Below are positions 8,549 to 15,998 of a stretch of DNA of 64,000 nucleotides, one piece after another. Source of the DNA: Saccharospirillum sp. (GTDB lineage Bacteria; Pseudomonadota; Gammaproteobacteria; Pseudomonadales; Natronospirillaceae); the NCBI GenBank assembly GCA_022565595.1, contig JAIUML010000018.1, positions 28,587 through 92,586 on the forward strand. Direction: 5' to 3'. Made by a program: the position numbers and the translations under genes. The notes below the pieces were generated by a model. The model was not told the DNA's origin. It saw only the letters and a list, made by a program, of their open reading frames with translations, and ran no database searches. Position 1 is the first letter of the stretch. Every line of letters begins with the position of its first letter.

Positions 8549-8588
8549 GGCCCGTTCCTCTGGTTGCTGTTGGGGTTTGATTAAGGCT

Positions 8589-8619
8589 ATGCTATTTCCT
8601 GAAGTTAACTTGAGGTCAA
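8589..8619 (-). promoter_or_regulatory. SoxR-type promoter for the DUF1127 gene
   Basis: On the minus strand TTGACC (8614-8619) and TAGCAT (8589-8594) are separated by 19 bp. The spacer overlaps an 18-bp dyad, CCTCAAGTTAACTTCAGG (8598-8615). This differs by one base from the E. coli soxS operator as I remember it, CCTCAAGTTAACTTGAGG. An over-long 19-bp spacer with the dyad between -35 and -10 is the hallmark of SoxR/MerR-activated promoters. The site also lies 9 bp before the soxR GTG start and may mediate autoregulation. Confidence 0.85.
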
Positions 8620-8624
8620 GCCCG

Positions 8625-9068
8625 GTGTCGGATATTTCAGTCGGTCAATTAGCACAGCGTGCGGGTGTCTCTGTCGCTACCCTGCACTTTTATGAGCAAA
8701 AGGATTTGATTCACAGCCGCCGAAACGCGGGCAATCAGCGTCGCTACAATCGGCGCATGTTGCGCCGAGTGGCGGTGATAAAAACGGCACAAAGGTTGGG
8801 CTTCAGCCTGAAAGAGATCGCTGAGATGTTCAGGGAGCTGGGGGATGACCAGGATATTGATAAAGACAACTGGCAGCGGCTGTCCGAGCGTTGGCACAAG
8901 ATCCTGACCGAGCGCATCAACACCCTGGAACACTTGCGCGATGAACTGAACACTTGTATAGGTTGCGGCTGCCTGTCGATGGACAATTGCCGATTGAGAA
9001 ACCCGGATGACACTCTGGGCGAGCAGGCATCCGGGCCGGTTTTATGGGAGGACGATTCCCAACGATAG
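8625..9068 (+). CDS. soxR: Redox-sensitive transcriptional activator SoxR
   Basis: 147 residues from a GTG start at 8625, chosen because it aligns with the usual SoxR N-terminus (SDISVGQLAQRAGVSVATLHFYE) and lies after the SoxR box with GAGGTCAAG upstream; longer in-frame starts would put the operator inside the gene. It has a MerR-type winged helix (residues about 5-75), a dimerisation helix, and the [2Fe-2S] cysteine cluster CIGCGCLSMDNC. SoxR senses redox-cycling agents by oxidation of this cluster and then activates promoters with long spacers. No soxS is nearby; instead both neighbours carry SoxR-type promoters, so this looks like a direct regulon as in Pseudomonas. Confidence 0.95.
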   Translation: MSDISVGQLAQRAGVSVATLHFYEQKDLIHSRRNAGNQRRYNRRMLRRVAVIKTAQRLGFSLKEIAEMFRELGDDQDIDKDNWQRLSERWHKILTERINTLEHLRDELNTCIGCGCLSMDNCRLRNPDDTLGEQASGPVLWEDDSQR

Positions 9069-9108
9069 CCTCATGCTCAGCAAGCCTGAGGCAACCGTTT
9101 TTTAAACC

Positions 9109-9525
9109 CTATAAAGTCAGGTTCCGCTCCTCCGGAAGATCACTCAGATACTGCACAAACTCTACTTCAAATCCGTCCGGGTCGATAAAGTAGGCGTTGC
9201 GTCGGAAGGGGTCTTCGCTGCCGTGGCTGCTGACTTCGAAGCCGGCGTTTTGCAGGCGCTCTATAACGGCGACCAGGTTGTGGGTGACGTAGGCGAAGTG
9301 CGCCAGGCCGACCTGGTGGCCGGAGAGATCCCGGTTTTCACCTTCGCCGGTCTCGCTCAAGGCTATGTAGTGGTAGTCATCACCGAAGTGCAGCCAGTAG
9401 CGGGGTTTGCCATACCACTCGCCTTCACCTTCGGCCCGAACCTGCCAGTGTGGAAAAGCGGCGCGGTAAAAAAGCAGCGCACGTTCGAGACTTTTTACGA
9501 CGAGATTAACGTGTTCAAGATACAT
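9109..9525 (-). CDS. VOC-family (glyoxalase/dioxygenase-like) protein, SoxR-promoter controlled
   Basis: 138 residues from the ATG at 9525, which follows a strong AAAGGAGG site. It is a two-module vicinal-oxygen-chelate fold: MYLEHVNLVVKSLERALLFY in the first beta-alpha-beta unit, LAHFAYVTHNL in the second, and the C-terminal DPDGFEVEFVQY with the usual metal-ligand Glu. Candidate metal ligands are His5, the His of GLAHFAY and that Glu. VOC proteins include glyoxalases, antibiotic-binding proteins and dioxygenases; the substrate is unknown. Control by a SoxR promoter (9557-9587) suggests detoxification or sequestration of a redox-active compound or an oxidation product. Confidence 0.85.
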   Translation of the reverse strand: MYLEHVNLVVKSLERALLFYRAAFPHWQVRAEGEGEWYGKPRYWLHFGDDYHYIALSETGEGENRDLSGHQVGLAHFAYVTHNLVAVIERLQNAGFEVSSHGSEDPFRRNAYFIDPDGFEVEFVQYLSDLPEERNLTL

Positions 9526-9556
9526 GGGTGTGCCTCCTTTGTTATGAGCCACACCC

Positions 9557-9587
9557 ATGCTAATACCTTAGCTTAACTTGAGGTAAA
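9557..9587 (-). promoter_or_regulatory. SoxR-type promoter for the VOC gene
   Basis: On the minus strand TTTACC (9582-9587) and TAGCAT (9557-9562) are separated by 19 bp and flank CCTCAAGTTAAGCTAAGG (9566-9583), a SoxR box with one intact half and three changes in the other. The -10 hexamer is identical to that of the promoter at 8589. The start codon is about 30 bp downstream. The spacer length and dyad position make SoxR control likely. Confidence 0.8.
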
Positions 9588-9615
9588 GTAGTTTTTTAGT
9601 TCAAGTTTGTACAGT

Positions 9616-9631
9616 GTGAGCGACGGATGCC
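9616..9631 (+). repeat. Solo head of the structured intergenic repeat (copy D)
   Basis: GTGAGCGACGGATGCC is identical to the head of copy C, and the match extends over TGTGAGCGACGGATGCCG. The long stem and spacer do not follow, so this is a truncated or eroded copy. Confidence 0.55.
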
Positions 9632-9671
9632 GTTGGTCGTCAAGTACGCTCTTGGACTTGCATTTATGCGC

Positions 9672-9697
9672 AAAAAAAGGGGGCGCTGTTACGCCCC
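9672..9697 (-). terminator. Rho-independent terminator of the small secreted-peptide gene
   Basis: Minus-strand GGGGCG-loop-CGCCCC (9692-9697 with 9680-9685) is followed by a run of seven T. It lies 15 bp past the stop of the 52-residue gene at 9712-9870 and supports that gene being real. Confidence 0.8.
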
Positions 9698-9711
9698 AAA
9701 CATACCCGAAA

Positions 9712-9870
9712 TCATTGCTCGGGATGCCCCAGTCCCTTGTTCATGCTGTTCAGCAGATGACCATTGTCGGCATCGATCTCCCAAGCGATGTTGGGTTTTG
9801 CGGGAGCGGCCAGCAGGCCGGCATTGAGCAAAAGCCCAGCCCCGCCGAGAAGTGTCGTTTTCGCTTTCAT
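9712..9870 (-). CDS. Small predicted secreted protein of 52 residues
   Basis: The ATG at 9870 opens a frame encoding MKAKTTLLGGAGLLLN..., a clean Sec signal peptide with likely cleavage after LLAAPA (about residue 24). A mature peptide of about 28 residues (starting near KPNIAWEID, ending GHPEQ) follows. A good intrinsic terminator follows the stop. No ribosome binding site stands out (AGGTTCGCACAA). I do not recognise the family. It could be a genuine secreted micropeptide or the surviving 5' end of a larger secreted protein; the terminator argues for the former. Confidence 0.5.
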   Translation of the reverse strand: MKAKTTLLGGAGLLLNAGLLAAPAKPNIAWEIDADNGHLLNSMNKGLGHPEQ

Positions 9871-10145
9871 TTGTGCGAACCTATCGTTTTGTATTTATTG
9901 GAAAGTGCAATGCGGTTCCTTTTGCCTACCACCCAGGTCACCGCGAAAAGCGATATCCTTCCCGGACTGGCTCGACAACCTGGCTGAGCTATAAGTCCAA
10001 ATAAGGACCTATTGGCAGTTACTAGCGCCAAAATGGGGTGGTACGGAAATGCAGGCCTTTCTGGTCTGTGAGAGAGTTCGCAAAAAGTGGGGTTTTGGTG
10101 GGGTGTGGTTAGTGGTTGCAGGGCTTAAATGAATGGTGACGGCGA

Positions 10146-10514
10146 TTATTCATCGGAGTTTTTCCTTTCCTGACTCAAAACAAGGGCAAGTCCTTTGGCT
10201 AAAAGCCCTCGATAGAAGTGTTGGAAGGTAAAGATGAACACAAGCATTCCCAGCGCCTGGAAGAAGGATCGACCGACTTGCCCGGTTTCCAGCAGAATGT
10301 GAGGCCCTATTGCAACGGCAAAACTCAATAACAGGCAGATGATCCCTAGAAAGGCGGCTTTTCCAGCAAGCCCAAGCGTCACAAAGGCGACATAACGGGC
10401 CTGTTGCAACAGTCGAGTTTGACTTGTCTTGTCCCGTTCGGCTATCTCCATGAATGGCTTTATTAGAATAACTAATGCTCCTGAGTGAAAGAGTTTATGC
10501 CCTGTTGAGTGCAC
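10146..10514 (-). CDS. Small membrane protein, partner of the spike-like lipoprotein
   Basis: 122 residues from a GTG that overlaps the TAG stop of the upstream lipoprotein gene (TAGTG), indicating translational coupling. An ATG at 10451 (MEIAERDKTS, 101 residues) is an alternative; neither has a strong ribosome binding site. Two hydrophobic regions are visible (around VAFVTLGLAGKAAFLGIICL and FFQALGMLVFIFTFQHFYRG), and the C-terminus is charged (SQERKNSDE). I do not recognise the family. The tight arrangement suggests it works with the lipoprotein in the cell envelope. Confidence 0.6.
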   Translation of the reverse strand: MHSTGHKLFHSGALVILIKPFMEIAERDKTSQTRLLQQARYVAFVTLGLAGKAAFLGIICLLLSFAVAIGPHILLETGQVGRSFFQALGMLVFIFTFQHFYRGLLAKGLALVLSQERKNSDE

Positions 10515-11491
10515 TAGTTGCCGATTAATACAGTAGCGCTGCCTGTAAGGATGGAGCCTGAACCACCGCTGGCCACTACCTGATCACCTACTCGCGCTGC
10601 GGGCATGCTGCCATTATTTAATTGGATTAGTGAACCTTGCAGGTTCATTATGGCGGAAGTGCTCATGTTTACCCCACTGCTCCCCTGTAGCTTGAGGTCA
10701 CTCAAACTAGTAATTTCGACACTTATAGCGTCTATTTCAAGCGAGCCTGAGCTCTGGAGAGACATGTCCTGTCCTGACTCAATGCTCATGTCACCGTTGG
10801 AAGTGATGACTATAGCTCCAGTTGAATACAGGTCCAGTAAGTCGGTATCAATGCTCACCAGATTGCCATCGCTGAGGATGTCGCCCGCCGCCCAGGCATC
10901 GACTGTATCGACAATGATGTTGGTCCCGCCACCGATGGTTGAATGGCTGGCGGATACCCTATTGTCACGGCCGCCCGTTATCGAAGCATAGGGGCTGTTG
11001 ATCTGATGATTCTCACCGACGACCAGGCCACCATAGGCACTGTACTGATGTTCGGCTCCTAAAACGAGGTTGTGGCTACCGCTTCTGTCCTTGTTGCCAA
11101 AGGCGTCCTCGTTGTAACCGATGATGATGTTCCCTGAACCATTCTGGCTCTGGGTGTCACCGACGCCATTGCGAACGGTCAGGTTGCAATTTTCGACTAT
11201 GAAGTTCTGCGACGCACTGTCATAGGCCACGCAACTCAGCAAGTGCTCCAACTGCTCCAGTCGGTCATCGTTTTGCGAGCCAAGCTCTGTTGCGCTTTCC
11301 AGCGAAGTCTGGGCGGTACTCAACTGCAGCTCAAGCTGCTCATTTTTTTCTTCAAGAGCAATCAACCGATTGAGCAGCTCTTCGTATTCAACAGATGTGG
11401 ATTTGTTGTCACCATTGGAAGCTGAGTTATCGTTACAAGCCGTTGTCAGCATGGTGAAGGCAATCGCCAGTGGTATCGTCCATGACTTCAT
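10514..11491 (-). CDS. Lipoprotein with coiled coil, YadA-like head, spike-like beta region and C-terminal PAAR-like motif
   Basis: 325 residues from the ATG at 11491 (TAAAGGAG six bases upstream). The signal peptide ends in lipobox LTTAC with Asn at +2, compatible with outer-membrane sorting. Residues about 33-85 form a heptad-like coiled coil (YEELLNRLIALEEKNEQLEL). About 105-185 carry repeated S/N-x-V/I-x-G units (SHNLVLGAE, YGGLVVGEN, YASITGGRD, HSTIGGGTN) like the YadA head. About 190-290 are short alternating repeats (GDMSIESGQDMSLQSSGSLE, LQGSLIQLNN) like the beta-prism of VgrG/gp5 spikes. The last 32 residues, with MPAARVGDQV and GSILTGSATVLIGN, match the PAAR signature. No T6SS or phage genes are nearby. 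The fold assignment is by motif reading only. Confidence 0.75.
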   Translation of the reverse strand: MKSWTIPLAIAFTMLTTACNDNSASNGDNKSTSVEYEELLNRLIALEEKNEQLELQLSTAQTSLESATELGSQNDDRLEQLEHLLSCVAYDSASQNFIVENCNLTVRNGVGDTQSQNGSGNIIIGYNEDAFGNKDRSGSHNLVLGAEHQYSAYGGLVVGENHQINSPYASITGGRDNRVSASHSTIGGGTNIIVDTVDAWAAGDILSDGNLVSIDTDLLDLYSTGAIVITSNGDMSIESGQDMSLQSSGSLEIDAISVEITSLSDLKLQGSSGVNMSTSAIMNLQGSLIQLNNGSMPAARVGDQVVASGGSGSILTGSATVLIGN

Positions 11492-11748
11492 GATCATCTC
11501 CTTTAGAGACTGCTATCGATAAAGGGGGGCAGGCGCACAATCAGATTGGTGGAGTCGAGTGCGTTTTGAATATAGCACCCGCATGAGAAAAGACAAAACA
11601 TCCTGGACACCCTGAGGTTCGCAATCGGAACCGTCAGAGGGTTGAGCCTCAATAGTCGTAAAGGACTTCACGCGACTCGCCTATATTGGCCAGAGATGTC
11701 GAAAATACGGATAATGGTCTCTCTTAATCACCATTGCCGAGCCAGCCT

Positions 11749-12204
11749 ATGACTATCTGGGTAGATGCAGATGCCTGCCCCACCATGATCAAGGAAATCC
11801 TCTACCGTGCTGCTGAGCGCACGCGTGAGCCTCTTGTGTTGGTGGCCAATCAGCCATTGCGGACGCCACCTTCAAAGGTGATCAGCTCTGTTCAAGTAGA
11901 ATCCGGTTTTGATGTAGCGGACGATGAGATTGTGCGTCGGGTTGAGCCGGGTGATCTGGTCATTACCAGTGATATTCCGCTGGCGGCGGAAGTGATCGAG
12001 AAAGGGGGTGATGCGATCAGCGGTCGTGGTGAGCGCTTTACCAAAGACAACATCAAAGGTCGGCTGAACATCCGTGATTTCATGGATACGATGCGCGCCA
12101 GTGGCATACAATCCGGCGGGCCACCGGCCTTGAATCAGCGCGACCGTATGGCTTTTGCCAATGAACTGGATCGTTGGCTGGCACGGCGGATCAAGCCAGA
12201 TTGA
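11749..12204 (+). CDS. yaiI: UPF0178 (YaiI/YqxD, DUF188) family protein
   Basis: 151 residues. The N-terminus [11 protein letters not shown] is the family signature, followed by ANQPLR and the [11 protein letters not shown] segment; the C-terminal half has [19 protein letters not shown]. The family has a PIN/NYN-like nuclease-related fold with conserved acidic residues (Asp6, Asp8 here), but no defined biological role. The ATG at 11749 was preferred to a TTG 15 bases upstream because it begins directly at the signature. Its 3' end overlaps the convergent diguanylate cyclase gene by 14 bp. Confidence 0.9.
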   Translation: MTIWVDADACPTMIKEILYRAAERTREPLVLVANQPLRTPPSKVISSVQVESGFDVADDEIVRRVEPGDLVITSDIPLAAEVIEKGGDAISGRGERFTKDNIKGRLNIRDFMDTMRASGIQSGGPPALNQRDRMAFANELDRWLARRIKPD

Positions 12205-13879
12205 GCCGATTACGGCCTTCGGCTTTGGCTCTGTACATGGCATCATCAGCCTGTTGCAGTAGCTGATCGAGGCTGTCGCCAGGCTGAACCAGATAGCCAC
12301 CAATGCTGGCTGTGACTTCCCAGCCTCTGCCCTGCATCGCCTCTGCAATGCTCATGCACAAACGTTGGCCCAGTTGGTCCAGCGTGTTTTTGTCGCAAGG
12401 TGAGAGAATCACCAGAAACTCATCGCCACCCCAACGGGCGGCATTGTCGTAACGACGCAGGTTGCTGACCAGAGTGGATGAGATGACTTGCAGCGCCTCG
12501 TCACCGGTGGCGTGGCCGAAGCTGTCGTTCAGGGCCTTGAAGTGGTCCAGATCAATCCAGAAAATACCAAACTGGTGATTTTGACGCTGTTGCCGTTCCA
12601 TTTCTGCTTCGATAATCTCAGTGATACCCCGACGGTTGAACAGGTTGGTCAAGGGGTCGAGGCGAGTCAGCTCTTCGAGGGCTTTGGTGCGTTCCTGGAC
12701 GCGGCCTTCGAGTTCTCGTGTCTGCTCGCGAATGGCCTGGGCCATGTCGGAAAAAATGCGGATCAGTTTGCCCATTTCCCCCTGCCCTTTGGGTAGAGCA
12801 ACGTCATCGTAGCGCCTGTCTCGCAGAAGTTGCATGGCTTGCTCCAGGCCGGCAATGGGGTTGAGTAGCCAGCGCCTTAACATCAGGTAGAGAATCGCCA
12901 GGCTGACAACCAAAAACACCGTGAAGACCAGAACAATGGGCAGGAAGCGGTCTACAGGCATTAATACATCGAGATCAATCAGGGTAACTTCAAACCAGCC
13001 TATGGCTGGCAGAAAGGCAATACCGAGCAGGTGGCGACGGTTTTCCAGGGTCACGAAGTCGGTCAGTACGGTTTGGCTGTCATCGCTCACATCACGCAGT
13101 TGCGCCATCATATTGGCGACGCTTTGGCGGTCGGCCTCCTTATCCAGTAAGAGATCGATGGTGTTCTTCTGACCTTCGGGTTTGACCAGGCTGGCGAAGT
13201 CGATAAAGTTCTGGTCCCGATAGAGCTGGATGGCGCCGCTGTAATCCATGAAGAGTGAGGTTATGCCGGGTTCTCCGATATCCACTATGTCGCGCAGGAA
13301 GGCATCCAGTTCCAGGCCGGTGCCAACGATGCCCAGAATTTCACCGTTCTCATCTCGAATCAGCACGTCAATCCAGAGTTTGGTGACACCCAGTTCTGCA
13401 TCCGGGTTGACGTTCAGGTGAAAATCGCGCCCTTCTTCAATAATCAGAAAGAACCAGGCGTCATCCGGGTTGTTTTTGTCGAGGTGATACCGCAAAGGTG
13501 CCTCGACGAATTCGTTGTCGGCATTGTTGTAGTAGTAGGCGCCGTCTTCCAGCAGGGCGACGAAATAGTTGCGATCACGAAAGCTGCGTCTGTAGCTTTC
13601 CATCTCCTCCAGGGCTTGAGCCTTGAGTGCCTCGTCCTGGCGTTGATGAGCCCAGCGCTTTAATGCAGGTGAGTCTGCCAGTTGGTGAGCCAGGGCGATT
13701 TCCCGCTCGAGTGGTTGGGATAAACGAGCGCTGTCGTAGCGAACCTGTATGGCGGCGACACGTTGGCCCCATTGCTCGACTATGTGGCTGGTTACTCGGT
13801 CAAAGGCAAGCCATGTCGCTGTGGTAGCAAGCAATACCAGCAGGGTCGTGATCAAAATGAAGCGATTCTGCAGGCTCAA
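12191..13879 (-). CDS. Membrane diguanylate cyclase (Cache-HAMP-GGDEF)
   Basis: About 562 residues. TM1 ([20 protein letters not shown]) is followed by a periplasmic double-Cache sensor of about 280 residues, TM2 ([20 protein letters not shown]), a HAMP linker, a short coiled coil and a GGDEF domain over the last 165 residues. The active-site motif RWGGDEF is intact and is preceded by RRYD at the I-site spacing, so c-di-GMP synthesis with product inhibition is expected. The TTG at 13879 is placed after GGAG; another TTG at 13894 directly follows an upstream stop codon. The ligand is unknown. Divergent from the CBS gene. Confidence 0.9.
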   Translation of the reverse strand: MSLQNRFILITTLLVLLATTATWLAFDRVTSHIVEQWGQRVAAIQVRYDSARLSQPLEREIALAHQLADSPALKRWAHQRQDEALKAQALEEMESYRRSFRDRNYFVALLEDGAYYYNNADNEFVEAPLRYHLDKNNPDDAWFFLIIEEGRDFHLNVNPDAELGVTKLWIDVLIRDENGEILGIVGTGLELDAFLRDIVDIGEPGITSLFMDYSGAIQLYRDQNFIDFASLVKPEGQKNTIDLLLDKEADRQSVANMMAQLRDVSDDSQTVLTDFVTLENRRHLLGIAFLPAIGWFEVTLIDLDVLMPVDRFLPIVLVFTVFLVVSLAILYLMLRRWLLNPIAGLEQAMQLLRDRRYDDVALPKGQGEMGKLIRIFSDMAQAIREQTRELEGRVQERTKALEELTRLDPLTNLFNRRGITEIIEAEMERQQRQNHQFGIFWIDLDHFKALNDSFGHATGDEALQVISSTLVSNLRRYDNAARWGGDEFLVILSPCDKNTLDQLGQRLCMSIAEAMQGRGWEVTASIGGYLVQPGDSLDQLLQQADDAMYRAKAEGRNRLNLA

Positions 13880-14017
13880 AATCCCTGTCTCCAACTACAT
13901 GAGCTTTTTCTTATAATAAGCCAATCCCCAAAGAAGTAACAGTACAGTGGTTGCAACGCTGGTGCTCAGTGGCCATGGCGGTTTAACATAGAAACTCGGT
14001 TTGAAGAGATCGCTGCG

Positions 14018-14479
14018 ATGAGTGTTGCAAAAATCATGAATCAGGATTTCCAGACGGTAGACATGGATGACCCTCTGGAATGGATCAAGAAGCTCTTTGA
14101 CGAGCAACGCTTTCACCATGTGCTGGTGATGTCGAAAGGCAAGTTGGTGGGAGTGATTTCAGATCGTGATGTCCTGAAGAACATCAGCCCATACGTCGGC
14201 ACCGTTGCTGAAACCAGCAGGGACACTGCCACGCTGAAGAAAAAAGCGCACCAGATCATGACACGCCAACTGGTCACGGTAACCGACCTCGATACAGTGA
14301 TGACGGCGGTAAAGACCTTTAATCGTCACCGAATTTCCTGCCTGCCGGTGCTGAATGCGCGAGGGCGGCCCGTAGGCCTGCTGACCTGGCGTGACATTCT
14401 CAGAGCCATGGAGCGGATTGCCGAGCGTCGGTCACCGAACAAGGCTGGTGCAGAAGGTGACTTGCCCGGTCAGTCCTGA
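14018..14479 (+). CDS. Tandem CBS-domain protein
   Basis: 153 residues made almost entirely of one CBS pair: domain 1 about residues 5-60 (VAKIMNQDFQTVDMDDPLEW ... VGVISDRDVL) and domain 2 about 80-140 (IMTRQLVTVTDLDTVMTAV ... PVGLLTWRDIL). Such stand-alone Bateman modules bind adenosine nucleotides and usually modulate a partner. The partner is not evident here; the divergent diguanylate cyclase and convergent MFS transporter are the neighbours. The ATG lies after GAGATCGCTGCG. Confidence 0.88.
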   Translation: MSVAKIMNQDFQTVDMDDPLEWIKKLFDEQRFHHVLVMSKGKLVGVISDRDVLKNISPYVGTVAETSRDTATLKKKAHQIMTRQLVTVTDLDTVMTAVKTFNRHRISCLPVLNARGRPVGLLTWRDILRAMERIAERRSPNKAGAEGDLPGQS

Positions 14480-14489
14480 GAAGAGTCCA

Positions 14490-15785
14490 TCAACCGGAGT
14501 GTTCCCTCGGTTCTGTCCGTCGCTCTTCCGGCGCTGCAATGTCATCTTCAGATTCCGGGTGCAGCGGCAGCACATTGGGTGAGGTGTGTATCATCGATAC
14601 ATACTGAGCTTCGTGATCCTCTGGCCGCTCGATGATGCTTGAGCGGCTCAATTGCCAGATGATGACTACGGCAAAGCCAACCAATACCAACATATAAAAC
14701 CAGGGCAAAGCGGTACCGCCCAGTCTTTGCAAGCCAACGCCGGCCAGCCCCGGGCCAATAAAAGAGCCCAGGCCGTAAAGCATCAGGAGGCCACTGGAGC
14801 CAGCGACCAGGTGATCCTTGTGAATGCGGTCGACCAGGTGGGCGACAGAAATTGGGTAGATGGCCAGCACCATTCCGCAGAACACCATGGACAACACAGT
14901 CATGATCAACCGCTGACCTGGTATAAACCAGGCGACCAGTCCCATGGCCATGGCGAAACCGGCGGCGGCCACCAGCGTCAGCATCATCACTTTGCGTCGA
15001 TCAAAGCGGTCCGAAAGACGCCCTACCGGGTATTGAATAAAGGCACCACCGAGGATGGACAGGGTGATAAAGCCAGCCAGTTGACTCTCGCTGTAGCCCA
15101 GGCTAGCGACAAACAGAGGGGTCAGCCCCCAGAACGGGCCCATAACCAGCCCAGATATCACCACACCAGAGACGGCCACAGGCGCAGAGCGATAAAGCCG
15201 CTTGAGGTTGAGCTTGGGCATGTCGACGGCAACATGTGGCTGCTGTAGGCGCGTCCAGGAGACTGGCATGATGGCCGCGGTCACCAGCAAGGCAGCGAGA
15301 CCAAAGAGGGTGAAACTGGTGGCGCTGTCCAGGTGCAATAACTGCTGCGATGCGGCGATGGCGGTGAGGTTGACGAAGGTATAAATGGAGAACACTCGGC
15401 TGCGATACTCATCGGGTGTCTGGCCGTTCAACCAGCTTTCGATGACGGTGTACATAACGAACACCCCAAAACCGGTGAGAAAACGAATGATCAGCCAGGC
15501 GGTCGGATGGACCACCAGAACGTAGGCAAGAATACTGCACGCCAGCATCGCCGTGCTGAAGGTAAAGCAGCGGATGTGCCCCATTCGCTTGATCAGATTA
15601 GACGCGAGCTGAGATCCGATCAGTGCTCCCAGAAAATAGGAGGATGTCAGAAAGCCCAGGAACTGTTCAGAGAACCCCTCGTCGACACCGCGAAGAATCA
15701 ATAAGGTACTGAGCAGGCTGTTGCCCAGGAGTAACAAACAGATGCCAAGAAATAGCGCAAGAATGGACAGCAGAATGGAGCGCAT
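14490..15785 (-). CDS. MFS transporter (YcaD-like)
   Basis: 431 residues with twelve predicted membrane segments. The N-terminal half has the loop 2-3 motif variant SNLIKRMGHIRCF and the MYTVIESWLNGQTPDEYRSR segment; the second half has GRLSDRFDRRKVMM, the repeated MFS signature. The long hydrophilic C-terminal tail (about 50 residues, SIIERPEDHEAQ onward) is cytoplasmic. The architecture fits the YcaD family of proton-linked transporters, with substrate unknown. The ATG has GGAAGG just upstream. Confidence 0.85.
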   Translation of the reverse strand: MRSILLSILALFLGICLLLLGNSLLSTLLILRGVDEGFSEQFLGFLTSSYFLGALIGSQLASNLIKRMGHIRCFTFSTAMLACSILAYVLVVHPTAWLIIRFLTGFGVFVMYTVIESWLNGQTPDEYRSRVFSIYTFVNLTAIAASQQLLHLDSATSFTLFGLAALLVTAAIMPVSWTRLQQPHVAVDMPKLNLKRLYRSAPVAVSGVVISGLVMGPFWGLTPLFVASLGYSESQLAGFITLSILGGAFIQYPVGRLSDRFDRRKVMMLTLVAAAGFAMAMGLVAWFIPGQRLIMTVLSMVFCGMVLAIYPISVAHLVDRIHKDHLVAGSSGLLMLYGLGSFIGPGLAGVGLQRLGGTALPWFYMLVLVGFAVVIIWQLSRSSIIERPEDHEAQYVSMIHTSPNVLPLHPESEDDIAAPEERRTEPREHSG

Positions 15786-15998
15786 GGGCCTTCCAGAGAC
15801 AAAGAATTACAGACAATGAGGGTAGTGCATAGCGGCGGCGGATTCTACCGGAAAGCTCAACCGCAAGACACTGCTTTGCAGCTTGAAAATAGGGTAAACC
15901 GAACGATCAGGAACTTTATTGGTGTAAAGCGCTCTTAACAAGGATTCCAGGCCATTTAATGAATCCTGTTCCCGGTAAACTTTGATTCAGGCAATTTT

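Noticed and set aside
8487..8624. Longer N-terminus for SoxR starting upstream at 8487 or 8589
   Set aside because: It would place the SoxR box and the neighbouring gene's promoter inside the coding sequence, and the extra residues do not resemble any SoxR N-terminus.
9607..9987. Plus-strand frame of 126 codons in the gap after the VOC gene
   Set aside because: Its translation has no protein-like pattern, and it overlaps the better-supported minus-strand peptide gene and its terminator.
10514..11491. Reading the PAAR-tipped lipoprotein as part of a type VI secretion system or prophage
   Set aside because: No sheath, tube, baseplate, ClpV or phage structural genes occur nearby, and the protein has a lipoprotein signal peptide, which T6SS spikes lack.
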